Part shown: positions 51,805 to 60,853 of the stretch, one piece after another
Layout of the letters: every line of letters begins with the position of its first letter
Position numbering within the stretch: position 1 is the stretch's first letter
Source of the DNA: Geothrix sp.
GTDB lineage: Bacteria; Acidobacteriota; Holophagae; Holophagales; Holophagaceae
DNA length: 64,000 bases
Reading direction: 5' to 3'
NCBI RefSeq assembly: GCF_030219325.1
Contig: NZ_CP126625.1
Coordinates: 124,001-188,000 of the forward strand
The notes under the pieces: model-generated
What the model was told of the DNA's origin: nothing
Seen by the model: the letters and a program-made list of their open reading frames with translations, nothing else
The model's database searches: none
Translations under genes and position numbers: made by a program

Positions 51805-54800
51805 TTACAGGAACGCCTCCGCCTCCGGTTCCGGCGCCGGGGGTGTCCGCTTGAAGATCGCCGAGGCGCTGCGCCGCCCGTCCATGACGATGTGGACGGG
51901 TTCGTCGAGCCGCGTGTGGACCAGGCAGCCCGAGCGCCAGGTCTCCGGCTGCTGGCGCAGCCAGTCCCAGTCGAGGACGCTGGAGCCCCGGGGGTAGGGC
52001 ACGGTGAAGTAGCCGATGTTCAGGGAAGTCACGTTGTGGAAGAAGTGGGAGCCCAGGGAGGCATCCGCCTGGAAGTTCTCCATGGCGTACTCCACGATCA
52101 CCTGGGCGCAGGAGATCATGGACCACTGGATGGGGATGCCCAGGTGCTGGTCGTTGCTGCCCCAGCGCCCGGGGCCCAGCAGCACGTACTTCCCGCCACC
52201 GGCGCGGAAGCGATCGTTGAGGTGCTCGATCTCGGTGGCCAGGGCAGGCGTCTCGAACTTGTCGAAGCCCTCGGGATCCACCCAGACGATGTCGTGCAGG
52301 CCCTCGACCACGCCGTTGCCCACGCACTTCTCGGAGAACAGGAACAGCCCTGAGCAGTCCAGCGTCTCGGGATCCAGGTTCACCTCCGCGGAATCCATGA
52401 GCTGGTGCTTGATCTGCAAGAGGGTGAAGGTGGGCTTGCCGTTGAGGGGGTCCTTGTCGAGGTTCACGGCGAACTCGAGCTCGACGGGCGTCTCCATGGC
52501 GTCGCGGATCAGCTCCAGCAGGTGCTGGAGGATCTTCGGGAGGGGGAACTGGTCGTACTTGAGGATGTTCCGGAAGTTCACGACGCGGGGCCCGGGGTGG
52601 TCCAGGCCATCCCGGATGCGGTCGTCGTTCCAGTCCCAGACCGAGGCGCAGTGCTGGAGTGCGCCGTCCTTCTCGGCCTCGGCGATGTCCAGGCTGAGCA
52701 GGGTGGCGTCCTCGCCGCCGTACAGATCGATGGCCGTGCGGCTCATGTCCAGGGCGTAGAAGTGCTTCTGGGTGGTGCGGAACTGCTCCTTGGGGGACAG
52801 CATGTCCATCTCGGGGTAGGGGGGCGAGAAGCGATAGGCCTTGTCCCCTTCCACCACGTATTTCCCCAGGCCCACGGCCAGGTTGGCGATGCCGTCCTGG
52901 GGCTGGGTGTAGGCCACGGGGTAGTAGTTGAAGGACTGGGCCACGCCCGAGATGTGGGGATAGAAGCGGTCGCCGAAGCGGCGTCCGGAGACCTCCTGGA
53001 CGAGGATGGCCATCTGCTCCTCCTCGATCTTGTAGTCGATGGCCTGGAAGTAGGAGCGCGCGGCCTTGGTGTAGACCGAGGCGTAGACCAGCTTGATGGC
53101 CTCCGCGAGCTGGGCCTCGCGCACGCCGGGATCCGGGTCGGTGTTGGGCAGGAAGAAGGTGTTGTAGAGGCCCGCGAAGGGATGGGACAGGCTGTCCTCC
53201 AGCAGGCCCGAGGAGCGCACGGCCAGGGGGCCGCGGGCGTGGTTCGCCAGGAAGAGGCGCAGCTTGGCCATCAGCTCCGGCGAGAGGGAGCCCGTGAGGA
53301 AGCGCCGCTTGATGAGGTCGTCGTCCACGTCGTTCTGCAGCATCTGGCGCAGCCCGTGCCGGCTGATGAACGAGGTGAACTCCTCGGTGCCGATGATGGC
53401 CGAGCGGGGGATGCGGATGTTGGCCTCGGGCACGAGGCTGTCCAGGTCCATGCGGGCCAGCAGGGAGTGGATGAAGGCCACGCCCCGGCCCTTGCCGCCC
53501 ATGGAGCCCGGGGCCAGGCGCAGGATGTTGGGCTCGTCCTTCGGCGTGGACTCGGTGAGGGGGACCACCTTGCCGAGGGTCTTCATTCGCTGGACGTAGT
53601 CGCCCACGTTGATGAGGAAGGTGCGCATCTCCTCCGGGTCGCGGTAGTCGGTGATGCGGAACTTCCCCAGCACCTTGGCCACCTGCACCTCGCCGCGCGC
53701 CATGATCCAGGCGGAGAAGTGGTTCCGGGAGGCGTGGTAGACCAGGGACTCCACGGGCACCGTGCGCAGCTTGGCCTGCAGGTCTTCCATGTTCACGGCC
53801 CGGGCGATCTCCTGGCCCTGCTCGTTGCGGAAGATGAAGTCGCCAAAGCCCAGGCTCTCGTGGAAGAAGGCCGAGAGCTCGGCGCCCAGGGTGTACGAGT
53901 TCTTGTTCAGGAAGCCGCTCTGGATGGCCGTGGCCCAGGACTCCTTGAAGGGGTCCGACGACTGCAGCAGGGTGGGCAGGTAGGGGTTCCGGTGCTTCAC
54001 GGCCTTGATGAGCTTGATGCCGGCCTCCCGGTCCAGGGCCCCGTCCTTGGGGTACTTCCGGTCCGTGATCACGCAGAGCAGGAAGTCCTGGTAGCGGTCG
54101 GCGAAGGCGATGGCCTCCTCGTATGTGGTGGCCAGGAGCACCTTGGGGCGGACCCGCATGGCGAGGGTGCGGCTCATGCCGTCGGCGCTGTGGTCCTTGG
54201 CCAGGCGGGTGGTCTGCTTGAGCAGTTCGCTGTACAGGATGGGCAGGTACCGCGAGTAGTAGCGGATGCTGTCCTCCACCAGGAGGATCACGCGGGTGAG
54301 GCCCACGGAGGTGTCGTTCTCGACGTTGGACCGGTCCTCCATGAACTTCACCATGGCCATGAAGACCTCGGGATTGCCGTTCCACACGAAGACCTGGTCG
54401 TAGTTCCGCTGCAGCTCCTGGCGGCGCCGGTCGAGGGCCCCCACCTCCACGTTGTCGTTGAGCAGCAGGTAGATGGGGGTGCGGGGCGCGGCCTTCTTCA
54501 GGGCCTTGGACAGCTCCACGTGGCCGCCCTGGCCCAGGCGGCTCATGACGATGATCATGTCGAAGTGGCGGCTGGCGCACTTCTCCAGGGCCTCCTCGGC
54601 GGTGGAGACGTTGGTCACCCGGGGCGGGTTGCTCATGTTGAGCTGGTAGTAGCCCTCGAAGAGGATTTCCGTGAGCAGGCCGTCCTGCTCCAGCGTGAAG
54701 GCGTCGAAGGCCGGGGCCACCAGCAGGATCTCCCGGGCCCGGAGCGGCATCAGGTCGTGGAAGATCTCCTTGTCCGAGGCGTACTTGCGGAAGATCTCAT

Positions 54801-54819
54801 TGAACTCGCTGCTGATCAT
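51805..54819 (-). CDS. receiver-receiver-PPDK_N protein (PEP/pyruvate-binding domain)
   Basis: A 1004-residue protein of unknown function. Residues ~28-160 look like a degenerate receiver (EILLVAPAFDAF first strand; FDMIIVMSRLG where the Asp should be, now Met/Ser). Residues ~176-310 keep a receiver's active site: Glu182-Asp183 in VILLVEDSIRYY, Asp253 in LLCVITDRKYPKDG, Ser287/288 in LLQSSD, Lys306 in GFLNKNS. Residues ~430-800 match the ATP-binding domain of PEP synthase/PPDK (APGSMGGKGRGVAFI with Lys443; LAVRSSGLLEDS at ~532-543). There is no TSH-type swivel histidine and no PEP-binding barrel. Similar-length proteins are listed as PEP/pyruvate-binding in other phyla, without a proven role. 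ATG 54819 is at the first conserved residues. gdhA lies upstream behind a terminator. Confidence 0.8.
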   Translation of the reverse strand: MISSEFNEIFRKYASDKEIFHDLMPLRAREILLVAPAFDAFTLEQDGLLTEILFEGYYQLNMSNPPRVTNVSTAEEALEKCASRHFDMIIVMSRLGQGGHVELSKALKKAAPRTPIYLLLNDNVEVGALDRRRQELQRNYDQVFVWNGNPEVFMAMVKFMEDRSNVENDTSVGLTRVILLVEDSIRYYSRYLPILYSELLKQTTRLAKDHSADGMSRTLAMRVRPKVLLATTYEEAIAFADRYQDFLLCVITDRKYPKDGALDREAGIKLIKAVKHRNPYLPTLLQSSDPFKESWATAIQSGFLNKNSYTLGAELSAFFHESLGFGDFIFRNEQGQEIARAVNMEDLQAKLRTVPVESLVYHASRNHFSAWIMARGEVQVAKVLGKFRITDYRDPEEMRTFLINVGDYVQRMKTLGKVVPLTESTPKDEPNILRLAPGSMGGKGRGVAFIHSLLARMDLDSLVPEANIRIPRSAIIGTEEFTSFISRHGLRQMLQNDVDDDLIKRRFLTGSLSPELMAKLRLFLANHARGPLAVRSSGLLEDSLSHPFAGLYNTFFLPNTDPDPGVREAQLAEAIKLVYASVYTKAARSYFQAIDYKIEEEQMAILVQEVSGRRFGDRFYPHISGVAQSFNYYPVAYTQPQDGIANLAVGLGKYVVEGDKAYRFSPPYPEMDMLSPKEQFRTTQKHFYALDMSRTAIDLYGGEDATLLSLDIAEAEKDGALQHCASVWDWNDDRIRDGLDHPGPRVVNFRNILKYDQFPLPKILQHLLELIRDAMETPVELEFAVNLDKDPLNGKPTFTLLQIKHQLMDSAEVNLDPETLDCSGLFLFSEKCVGNGVVEGLHDIVWVDPEGFDKFETPALATEIEHLNDRFRAGGGKYVLLGPGRWGSNDQHLGIPIQWSMISCAQVIVEYAMENFQADASLGSHFFHNVTSLNIGYFTVPYPRGSSVLDWDWLRQQPETWRSGCLVHTRLDEPVHIVMDGRRSASAIFKRTPPAPEPEAEAFL

Positions 54820-54854
54820 CGGTGCCCCAGGTTCCAGGAAGTGTACCGGTCTGC

Positions 54855-54890
54855 ACAGAAAAGGGGGCCGCATGCGGCCCCCTTTTCTGT
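54855..54890 (-). terminator. intrinsic terminator after gdhA
   Basis: A perfect 17-base stem, ACAGAAAAGGGGGCCGC (54855-54871) with GCGGCCCCCTTTTCTGT (54874-54890), has a 2-base spacer (AT), giving a tight hairpin. On the minus strand the stem runs into CCCCTTTTCTGT. It separates gdhA (stop at 54910) from the PEP/pyruvate-binding gene (start 54819), which must then have its own promoter or rely on read-through. Confidence 0.88.
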
Positions 54891-54909
54891 GACTGCGAAA
54901 GGCTGGTGG

Positions 54910-56259
<1,350 letters not shown>

Positions 56260-56652
56260 GGTTCCTCCAGGAAGGAAGGTGTTGAGAAAGAGGGGCACAT
56301 GCCCGGGGTGTTGATCAGAAGGGGTTCACCAAGGGGCCCGTCCCGGGGCTGCGATGGCGCGTTTCAAGGTCGGAAACGGGACGACATGACTCTAGCCGGA
56401 GGAACCAGATGTCGGGAGGGCCGAGGGATGAAGAGGTGATGAGAAGCACTAAATGGGGCATGTTTTTAAGGGTTACCTCTCGGGTGGTTGACGAACCGTC
56501 AAATCAAGGCGAACCCGGAAGTCTGGCACTCCCTTCCCCCTGTCGGTCGCCTCCGGGGAGGGAATGCTGCGTCCATGGGCCCCCGATCAAGGTGTCCGGA
56601 ATTTCGGGTTCGGCGCCGGGGGCTGCATGGGCGGAGCCTGGATCACCCTGCC
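56260..56652. promoter_or_regulatory. 393-base spacer upstream of gdhA
   Basis: No gene was recognised here. It must carry the gdhA promoter (minus strand). The stretch 56445-56510 is locally AT-rich (AAGCACTAAATGGGGCATG, then TTTTTAAGGG), and TTGACG (56488-56493)-AAC-CGTCAA (56497-56502) is a perfect short inverted repeat that could be an operator. CACCCTGCCTCAGGGTG, around 56646, lies at the end of the convergent or downstream hybrid kinase and may be part of its termination. Confidence 0.4.
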
Positions 56653-58494
56653 TCAGGGTGCCTCGGCGCGCCCGACTCGCCCGCTCGGCGGGATGCGTTC
56701 CAGGCGCTTCATGAGCTCCCGGATCTTGACCGGCTTGGGGAGGTAGTCGTCCATTCCAGCCTGAATACAGGCATTCCGGTCCTCGTCCATGACGCAGGCG
56801 GTCACGGCCACGATCGGGATGTGGCGGCCACTGCCAACCTCCATCTGGCGGATGCGGCGAGTGGCTTCCAGGCCATCCATGACGGGCATCAGCAGGTCCA
56901 TGAGGATGACGTCGAAATCGGGGGGCCTCACTTGCAGGTCGCCCAGGACCTCCAGCGCTTCCGCGCCGTTAGAAACCACCAGAACCTGATGCCCCCATTT
57001 CTCGAGGGTCTGGCATAGAAGCTGTTGATTGATCGGGTGATCCTCCACGATCAGGATGGCCAGGGGCGCGACCTTGGGCGGGTTGATGGGAGGCGGATCC
57101 TCCGGCGCCCTTGCGGCCACCGCCGGGGCTGGAGGTCCATCTTGGGATGCCGTCCGGGCATCGACGAGTTCCACCCAGAAGGTGCTGCCCTGTCCCTGGA
57201 GGCTGTCGAAGCCCAGATTGCCCGACATCATCCTGATGAGGCGCGCGCTGATCGAGAGCCCCAGCCCGGTTCCCTCGATCTTCGTTCCCTCGGCGCCCAG
57301 TCGGTTGAAGGGCTGGAACATCCCCTCCTGCAAGTGTTCGGGGATCCCCTGCCCCGTATCGCGGATCTCGATGCGAACCATGCCCGGCTGCACCCGACGG
57401 GCGTTGATGAAGACCTGGCCCAGGGGCGCGTTGTACTTCACGGCGTTGGACAGGATGTTGATCAGCACCGACCTCAATTGCACTGGGTCGGCCAGAACGC
57501 GCAGGTTGGAAAGCTGCTCAAGATCAAAGTGGATCTGGATCTGGCGGAGATTGGCCAGGGGCAGGACCAGGCTGAGGGAGTTGGAGAAGGGTTCAGAGAG
57601 CGGGATCTCCTCGATTGAAATGGTCACCTTTCCCGCTTCGATGCTGCTGAGCTGCAGGACCTGGTTGACGAGCCCCAGCAGCAGCTCTCCGCCCTGATGG
57701 AGCTGGTCCACCAGGTGGGACTGTCGGGGGCTCAGGGGTGGATTCTGATCCTCCTTGAGCAGGTCTGCGGAGAGCAGCACGGCGTTCAGAGGTGTTCGCA
57801 GCTCATGGCTCATGGAGGCGAGAAAGACGGACTTGGCGTGGTTGGCCGCTTCCGCGGCATTCTTGGCTTCATAGAGGAGACGCTTGGACTTCTCGCGCTC
57901 CGAGGTCACGGCGACGGCTGCCACCACCACCACCGCCACGCTGGAAAGGATGGAGAGAAAGGTGAATTCCGGGGTCAGGGAGGCCGGGGCCTGATTCACG
58001 GGGAGCCTGCCTCGAAGGGTTGCTTCAAAAAGCAGGACGAGCACCGCCAGGAGGACGCCAGCCGTCGAGATCAGCATCCGTTTGCTGCCGAAGGTGCTCA
58101 GCAGGAACAGATTCGGAAGAAACCAGGGCAGAGCCACCGAGGTGATGCCCCCGGTGATGGCGCACCAGAACGCGACGATGCCGATGCCAGCCATGTTGGT
58201 GAGGAACAACCCCAGCTCCAGGCGGCCCGTGACGCGTACGAACAGGGCGCCCAGGATCGGGGAGAGGATGGCCGTGGCGAAGAGCAGGCCCTCCTGTCGG
58301 GTGAGATCCGACCGCACCAGGATGTAGGCCAGAAAAAGGATGGCGACCACGCCGGAAATGGAAAGGAGGGACTTGGCGATCCCGCGGTGGCGAAGCCGGC
58401 GCCGCTGATCCTCGCGGGCCTTTGGCGGGACCAGAAGGTCGAGAACGTCGCCCTTAGTCCTCATGAGGCCTGGCCATTGATCACCAAAAGTCAC
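56653..58494 (-). CDS. membrane hybrid sensor histidine kinase/receiver
   Basis: A 613-residue sensor with about six membrane segments in residues ~42-205 (SLLSISGVVAILFLAYILV, FATAILSPILGALFV, FLTNMAGIGIVAFWCAIT, PWFLPNLFLLSTF, LISTAGVLLAVLVLLFEA, ILSSVAVVVVAAVAV), so it probably senses within or at the membrane. HisKA carries the phospho-His in FLASMSHELRTPLNAVLL; the ATPase has NILSNAVKYNAPLG, DTGQGIPEHL and GTGLGLSISARL. A C-terminal receiver has Asp in FDVILMDLLMPVMDG and Lys in DYLPKPVKIREL. No HPt. Start: GTG 58494 has AGAGG nine bases upstream; ATG 58464 is the alternative. It stands alone; signal and partner unknown. Confidence 0.88.
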   Translation of the reverse strand: MTFGDQWPGLMRTKGDVLDLLVPPKAREDQRRRLRHRGIAKSLLSISGVVAILFLAYILVRSDLTRQEGLLFATAILSPILGALFVRVTGRLELGLFLTNMAGIGIVAFWCAITGGITSVALPWFLPNLFLLSTFGSKRMLISTAGVLLAVLVLLFEATLRGRLPVNQAPASLTPEFTFLSILSSVAVVVVAAVAVTSEREKSKRLLYEAKNAAEAANHAKSVFLASMSHELRTPLNAVLLSADLLKEDQNPPLSPRQSHLVDQLHQGGELLLGLVNQVLQLSSIEAGKVTISIEEIPLSEPFSNSLSLVLPLANLRQIQIHFDLEQLSNLRVLADPVQLRSVLINILSNAVKYNAPLGQVFINARRVQPGMVRIEIRDTGQGIPEHLQEGMFQPFNRLGAEGTKIEGTGLGLSISARLIRMMSGNLGFDSLQGQGSTFWVELVDARTASQDGPPAPAVAARAPEDPPPINPPKVAPLAILIVEDHPINQQLLCQTLEKWGHQVLVVSNGAEALEVLGDLQVRPPDFDVILMDLLMPVMDGLEATRRIRQMEVGSGRHIPIVAVTACVMDEDRNACIQAGMDDYLPKPVKIRELMKRLERIPPSGRVGRAEAP

Positions 58495-58538
58495 TTATAC
58501 GCCTCTGGCGATCGGGGCCACAGGGCATTGTTGGCCCA

Positions 58539-59399
58539 TCAGGGGCGAATTTTCGAATCTTCCTGGTCCGCCCCACCCACGAGCTGCCGCCGCCAGACCG
58601 TGGGCGAGAACCCCGTCTCCTTGCGGAAGCGGCGGGCGAAATAGGCCTGGGAGCTGAAGCCCAGCCGCTCGGCGATGGCGCCCACGGACAGGCTGGTGTC
58701 GCCCAGCAGCTGGCAGGCCCGCTCCACCTGCTGAAGCAGGCGGTAGCGCTGCGGCGTGAGGCCCGTGTGGGTGCGGAAGCTCCGCCGGAACCAGGAGTAG
58801 CTCACGCCCAGATCCTCGGAGACGGTCTCCAGGCCCAGGCGGCTGCGCTCGGGATCTCCCAGCAGGCGGCAGGCGTCCTGGACGAGTCCGCGCTGCCGAC
58901 CCACGCCGCTGCCCGCACGGGTGGTGCATTCGAGCCGCGCGAGCAGGTGGCCCAGGGCTCCGGCCATGAGGCGGCCGGAATCCGGCACCGGGTCCTTGGC
59001 CAGCTCCACCAGCTTCACCATGAGTCCCAGCAGGGCCTCGTCGAAGCCCGCCCGGATCACCCGTGGCAGGGGGCCGAAGAAGCCCGCCTCCTCCCAGCGC
59101 TCCATCCAGGCCCCGCCGAAATCCACCTGGTGGCTGCGGCAGGGCCGACCCGGATCGGGCAGCAGGGCGCCGCCGCTGGCGGCGGAGGACAGCACCACGT
59201 CCCCGGCCTCCACCCGCTGGCGGCGGCGGCCGGGGGCCGTCAGGGTGCCGGCGCCCCGCACCACGCAGGCCAGGCGCCAGCGCCCGGGGGGAAGGCCCAC
59301 CTGTTCCTCCCCCGAGGCGATGGTGCTCACGTACAGCCCCCAGGCCTCGTCCAGGGGGGTCGAGGGGATTCGCCAGACGGTGGCATGGGATTCGGACAT
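58539..59399 (-). CDS. AraC-family transcriptional regulator
   Basis: A 286-residue regulator. The N-terminal ~165 residues form a cupin-like sensing domain (RRQRVEAGDVVLSSA). The C-terminal ~100 residues contain the paired helix-turn-helix of the AraC family: LETVSEDLGVSYSWFRRSF and TGLTPQRYRLLQQVERA for the first, LSVGAIAERLGFSSQAYFARRF and TGFSPTVWRR for the second. The ATG at 59399 has GGAGAC upstream. It is divergent from the PTS genes with 117 bases between, the usual position for a sugar-locus regulator. The inducer is unknown; alpha-mannosides or a derived sugar are plausible (inference). Confidence 0.9.
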   Translation of the reverse strand: MSESHATVWRIPSTPLDEAWGLYVSTIASGEEQVGLPPGRWRLACVVRGAGTLTAPGRRRQRVEAGDVVLSSAASGGALLPDPGRPCRSHQVDFGGAWMERWEEAGFFGPLPRVIRAGFDEALLGLMVKLVELAKDPVPDSGRLMAGALGHLLARLECTTRAGSGVGRQRGLVQDACRLLGDPERSRLGLETVSEDLGVSYSWFRRSFRTHTGLTPQRYRLLQQVERACQLLGDTSLSVGAIAERLGFSSQAYFARRFRKETGFSPTVWRRQLVGGADQEDSKIRP

Positions 59400-59516
59400 G
59401 GGGCGTCTCCAGCTTCTTGATGATGGTGCCAAAAAGTGCAAATGAAGGGACAGAACTCCCCCTTTTGGTGGACCCATCCCGGCGACTACGCTGTCAGCGA
59501 GTCCTCAGGAGCCGAC
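59400..59516. promoter_or_regulatory. divergent promoter/operator region, AraC regulator / PTS genes
   Basis: These 117 bases separate the regulator from the PTS operon. TGGTGCCAAAAAGTGCAAAT (around 59424) and CCCCCTTTTGGTGG (around 59458) hold CCAAAA (59429-59434) and TTTTGG (59463-59468), inverted copies 28 bases apart that could be an AraC-type site. TCAGGAG at 59505-59511 is the ribosome-binding site for the ATG at 59517. Confidence 0.45.
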
Positions 59517-60560
59517 ATGCACGCGAGCCTTCAGCGTCTGAAGACCTACCTCCTCTGCGGCGTCTCCCACGTGATCCCCTTCGTGGCCTGTGGCGGCATC
59601 CTCATCGCCGTGGCCATCGCCTTCGCCCCCATGCGGCCCGGCACCGGCCCGGACTTCAGCCAGGCCCCGGTGCTGAAGCTGATCATGGACATCGGCGTGG
59701 CCGCGTTCTCCCTCGTGGTGCCCGTGCTCGCGGGCTACATCGCCTTCGGCATGGCCGACCGCCCGGGCCTGGTGCCCGGCTTCGTGGGGGGCTTCATCTC
59801 CAACGCCGTGGGGGCGGGCTTCCTGGGTGGGCTGGCGGCGGGCCTCCTGGCGGGTGGCGTGGTCGTGCTGCTGAAGAAGCTCCCGGTGCACCGGCTGCTG
59901 CGGCCCATCATGCCCATCCTGGTGATTCCCGTGCTGTCCTCCCTGGTGGTGGGTCTGGCCATGTACGGCCTCCTGGGCGCACCCATCAAGGGGCTCATGG
60001 CCTGGCTGGCCCTGGCGCTGCAGAACCTGGGCAGCGGCAACCAGATCCTGCTCGGGCTCGTGCTGGGCGCCATGATCGCCTTCGACATGGGGGGGCCCGT
60101 GAACAAGGCGGCCTTCTTCTTCGGCGTGGCCATGATCAAGGAGGGCCACGTGGGCGTGATGGGCGCCTGCGCCGCCGCCATCTGCATCCCGCCCCTGGGC
60201 TTGGGCCTGGCGACGCTCCTGGCCCCCAAGCGCTGGTCGGACAGCGAGCGCGAATCGGGCCTGGCGGCCCTGGCCATGGGCACCATCGGCATCACGGAAG
60301 GGGCCATCCCCTTCGCCGCCGCCGATCCCCTCCGCGTGATCCCCACCATCATGGGCGGCTCGGCCCTGGGCGCGGTCATTGCGATGCTGGGCAGCGTGGG
60401 CGACCACGCGCCCCACGGCGGGCTGATCGTGCTGCCCGTGGTGGACCACCGCGGGTGGTACCTCGCCGCCATCGCCATCGGCACCCTCGCGGTGGCCGTG
60501 ACCATCAACCTCCTGCGCGCCCACGCCCGGCCCGCCCAGCCCTCTGCAGAGGCCCCATGA
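59517..60560 (+). CDS. PTS fructose-type permease, IIC component
   Basis: A 347-residue inner-membrane sugar transporter of the fructose PTS class. About eight to ten hydrophobic segments include LLCGVSHVIPFVACGGILIA, FSLVVPVLAGYIAFGMADRPG, GFVGGFISNAVGAGFLGGL and LGAMIAFDMGGPVNKAAFFFG; the GITEGAIPFAAADP motif is the sugar-binding GITE loop of the class. IIB and IIA activities are separate here: the next gene is IIB and the one after carries IIA. The start at 59517 follows CAGGAG. It overlaps the IIB gene by ATGA (60557-60560). Confidence 0.93.
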   Translation: MHASLQRLKTYLLCGVSHVIPFVACGGILIAVAIAFAPMRPGTGPDFSQAPVLKLIMDIGVAAFSLVVPVLAGYIAFGMADRPGLVPGFVGGFISNAVGAGFLGGLAAGLLAGGVVVLLKKLPVHRLLRPIMPILVIPVLSSLVVGLAMYGLLGAPIKGLMAWLALALQNLGSGNQILLGLVLGAMIAFDMGGPVNKAAFFFGVAMIKEGHVGVMGACAAAICIPPLGLGLATLLAPKRWSDSERESGLAALAMGTIGITEGAIPFAAADPLRVIPTIMGGSALGAVIAMLGSVGDHAPHGGLIVLPVVDHRGWYLAAIAIGTLAVAVTINLLRAHARPAQPSAEAP

Positions 60561-60853
60561 AGATCCTCGCCATCACGGCCTGCCCCACCGGCATCGCCCA
60601 CACCTACATGGCTGCCGAGCAGCTGGAGCGCACGGGCAAGCAGCTGGGCCACAGCATCAAGGTGGAGACCCAGGGCGCCATGGGCATCGAGAACCGGCTG
60701 ACGGAGGCCGACGTGGCGGGCGCCGATGCCGTGATCTTCGCGTCGGATCTGCCCGTGCAGGGGCGGGAGCGCTTTGCCGGCGTCCCCCGGATCCTGGAAG
60801 TGCCCGTGCAGCTGGCCATCAAGAACCCGGCCGAGATCTTCGCGCGCCTCTGA
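60557..60853 (+). CDS. PTS fructose-type IIB component
   Basis: A 98-residue cytosolic IIB. The phospho-cysteine is Cys9 in ITACPTGIAHTYMAAE, the exact fructose-IIB loop. Later parts (VETQGAMGIENRLTEADVAGADAVIFASD) match the family. It receives phosphate from the IIA domain in the next gene and passes it to sugar in IIC. It starts inside the IIC stop, and its TGA is directly followed by the ATG of the next gene (60854), so the three are tightly coupled. Stand-alone IIB proteins of this kind are typical of the FrwBC/FryBC-like group. Confidence 0.94.
   Translation: MKILAITACPTGIAHTYMAAEQLERTGKQLGHSIKVETQGAMGIENRLTEADVAGADAVIFASDLPVQGRERFAGVPRILEVPVQLAIKNPAEIFARL

Noticed and set aside
56523-56545. 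Sigma-54 promoter (TGGCAC...) upstream of gdhA
   Set aside because: TGGCAC is present but the -12 element is TTCC rather than TTGC, and it points away from gdhA.
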